This document shows, piece after piece, positions 5,700 to 6,243 of a stretch of DNA of 6,243 nucleotides. Source of the DNA: Pseudomonadota bacterium (GTDB taxonomy: Bacteria > Pseudomonadota > Alphaproteobacteria > Rhizobiales > Rhizobiaceae). The translations under genes and the position numbers were made by a program. The stretch covers positions 1 through 6,243 of the forward strand of contig JAEWKX010000348.1 in the NCBI GenBank assembly GCA_023393575.1. The letters run 5' to 3'. The notes under the pieces were generated by a model. The model did no database searches, was not told the origin of the DNA, and saw only the letters and a program-made list of their open reading frames with translations. Numbering within the stretch: the stretch's first letter is position 1; every line of letters begins with the position of its first letter.

Positions 5700-6215
5700 A
5701 TGGCCGAGATCAAAGACCCGGAAAACACCCTCATCATGGAAACGACCAAGGGCAGGGTGGTCATCTCGCTGATGCCGGACCTCGCACCGGGCCATGTCGC
5801 CCGCATCAAGGAACTGGCCCGGGAAAATGCCTATGACGGCGTCGTCTTCCACCGCGTGATCGCGGACTTCATGGCCCAGACGGGGGACGTGCAGTTCGGC
5901 AAGAAGGGTGGAGCGAACTTCAATCCCTCCCGCGCCGGCATGGGCGGTTCCGACAAGCCCGACCTGAAGGCCGAGTTCTCGGCCGTCCCGCATGTCCGCG
6001 GCACCTGCTCGATGGCCCGGTCGCAGAACCCCAATTCCGCCAATTCCCAGTTCTTCATCTGCTTTACCGATGCTCCCTGGCTCAACAAGCAGTACACGGT
6101 CTGGGGACAGGTAATCGAGGGCATGGAGTACATCGACCAGATCAAGAAGGGCGAGCCGGTCCAGGATCCTGATTCGATCGTCTCGCTGCGCGTCGCAGCC
6201 GACGCCGCGGCCTGA
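5700..6215 (+). CDS. ppiB: Cytoplasmic cyclophilin-type peptidyl-prolyl cis-trans isomerase
   Basis: This 171-residue cyclophilin has no signal peptide and is expected to act in the cytoplasm. Conserved blocks are FHRVIADFMAQTGD with catalytic R52, MARSQNPNSANSQFFICF (105-122) and PWLNKQYTVWGQVIEGME. W127 occupies the cyclosporin-contacting Trp121 position, where the exported paralogue has Phe. I chose the ATG at 5700-5702 because AAGGAG sits 6 nt upstream and MAEIKDPENTL fits the family. An in-frame ATG at 5664 would only add 12 residues and would place the AAGGAG inside the gene. It follows the exported paralogue by 43 nt, which suggests duplication of one ancestral gene followed by a change of compartment. 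The remaining 28 nt of the window show no feature. Confidence 0.95.
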   Translation: MAEIKDPENTLIMETTKGRVVISLMPDLAPGHVARIKELARENAYDGVVFHRVIADFMAQTGDVQFGKKGGANFNPSRAGMGGSDKPDLKAEFSAVPHVRGTCSMARSQNPNSANSQFFICFTDAPWLNKQYTVWGQVIEGMEYIDQIKKGEPVQDPDSIVSLRVAADAAA

Positions 6216-6243
6216 TCCAGGCAGACCTCTTGCCGTGGGGGGG

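Overview
The window is a 6.2-kb piece of alphaproteobacterial chromosome, most likely from a member of the Rhizobiales (Hyphomicrobiales). The evidence is the high GC content, the GyrA sequence (935 residues, Ala at the quinolone-determining Ser position, a long charged insertion in the C-terminal domain), the Gly-rich SSB tail ending in an acidic tip, and the gene order ssb - marC-family - gyrA - coaD - cyclophilin - cyclophilin, which I recall from rhizobial genomes. No insertion sequence, phage gene, CRISPR array, tRNA or rRNA is visible.

Layout. Positions 1-206 (+) hold the 3' end of ssb, whose reading frame runs through the usual stop position and overlaps the end of the convergent marC-family gene (193-825, -). 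A 218-nt divergent intergenic region carries a plausible gyrA promoter. gyrA (1044-3851, +) starts at TTG and ends at a near-ideal symmetrical hairpin terminator (3868-3899). The stretch 3900-4575 looks empty at first, but its minus strand encodes two short membrane proteins of 44 and 59 residues, with ribosome binding sites and a 25-nt gap. A weaker 36-residue ORF lies upstream. This unit runs toward the gyrA terminator. From 4576 onward a plus-strand cluster contains coaD, an exported cyclophilin and a cytoplasmic cyclophilin, with gaps of 19 and 43 nt.

Functions. Most of the window is housekeeping: single-strand DNA binding, DNA supercoiling, coenzyme A synthesis and proline isomerisation in two compartments. 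The unexplained part is 3944-4515. It contains the small membrane-protein genes and, upstream of them, an unusual cluster of GAAC/GTTC half-sites. The cluster includes an exact GTTC-N7-GTTC, the form of the alphaproteobacterial LexA (SOS) box, and two inverted copies of a 15-bp palindrome, TGAAC-N5-GTTCA. An SOS-controlled small membrane-protein unit is a testable hypothesis here, not a demonstrated fact.

The second point to check is the loss of the ssb stop codon after the DDDIP motif. It is either a sequence error or a real and unexpected change to an essential interaction tip.
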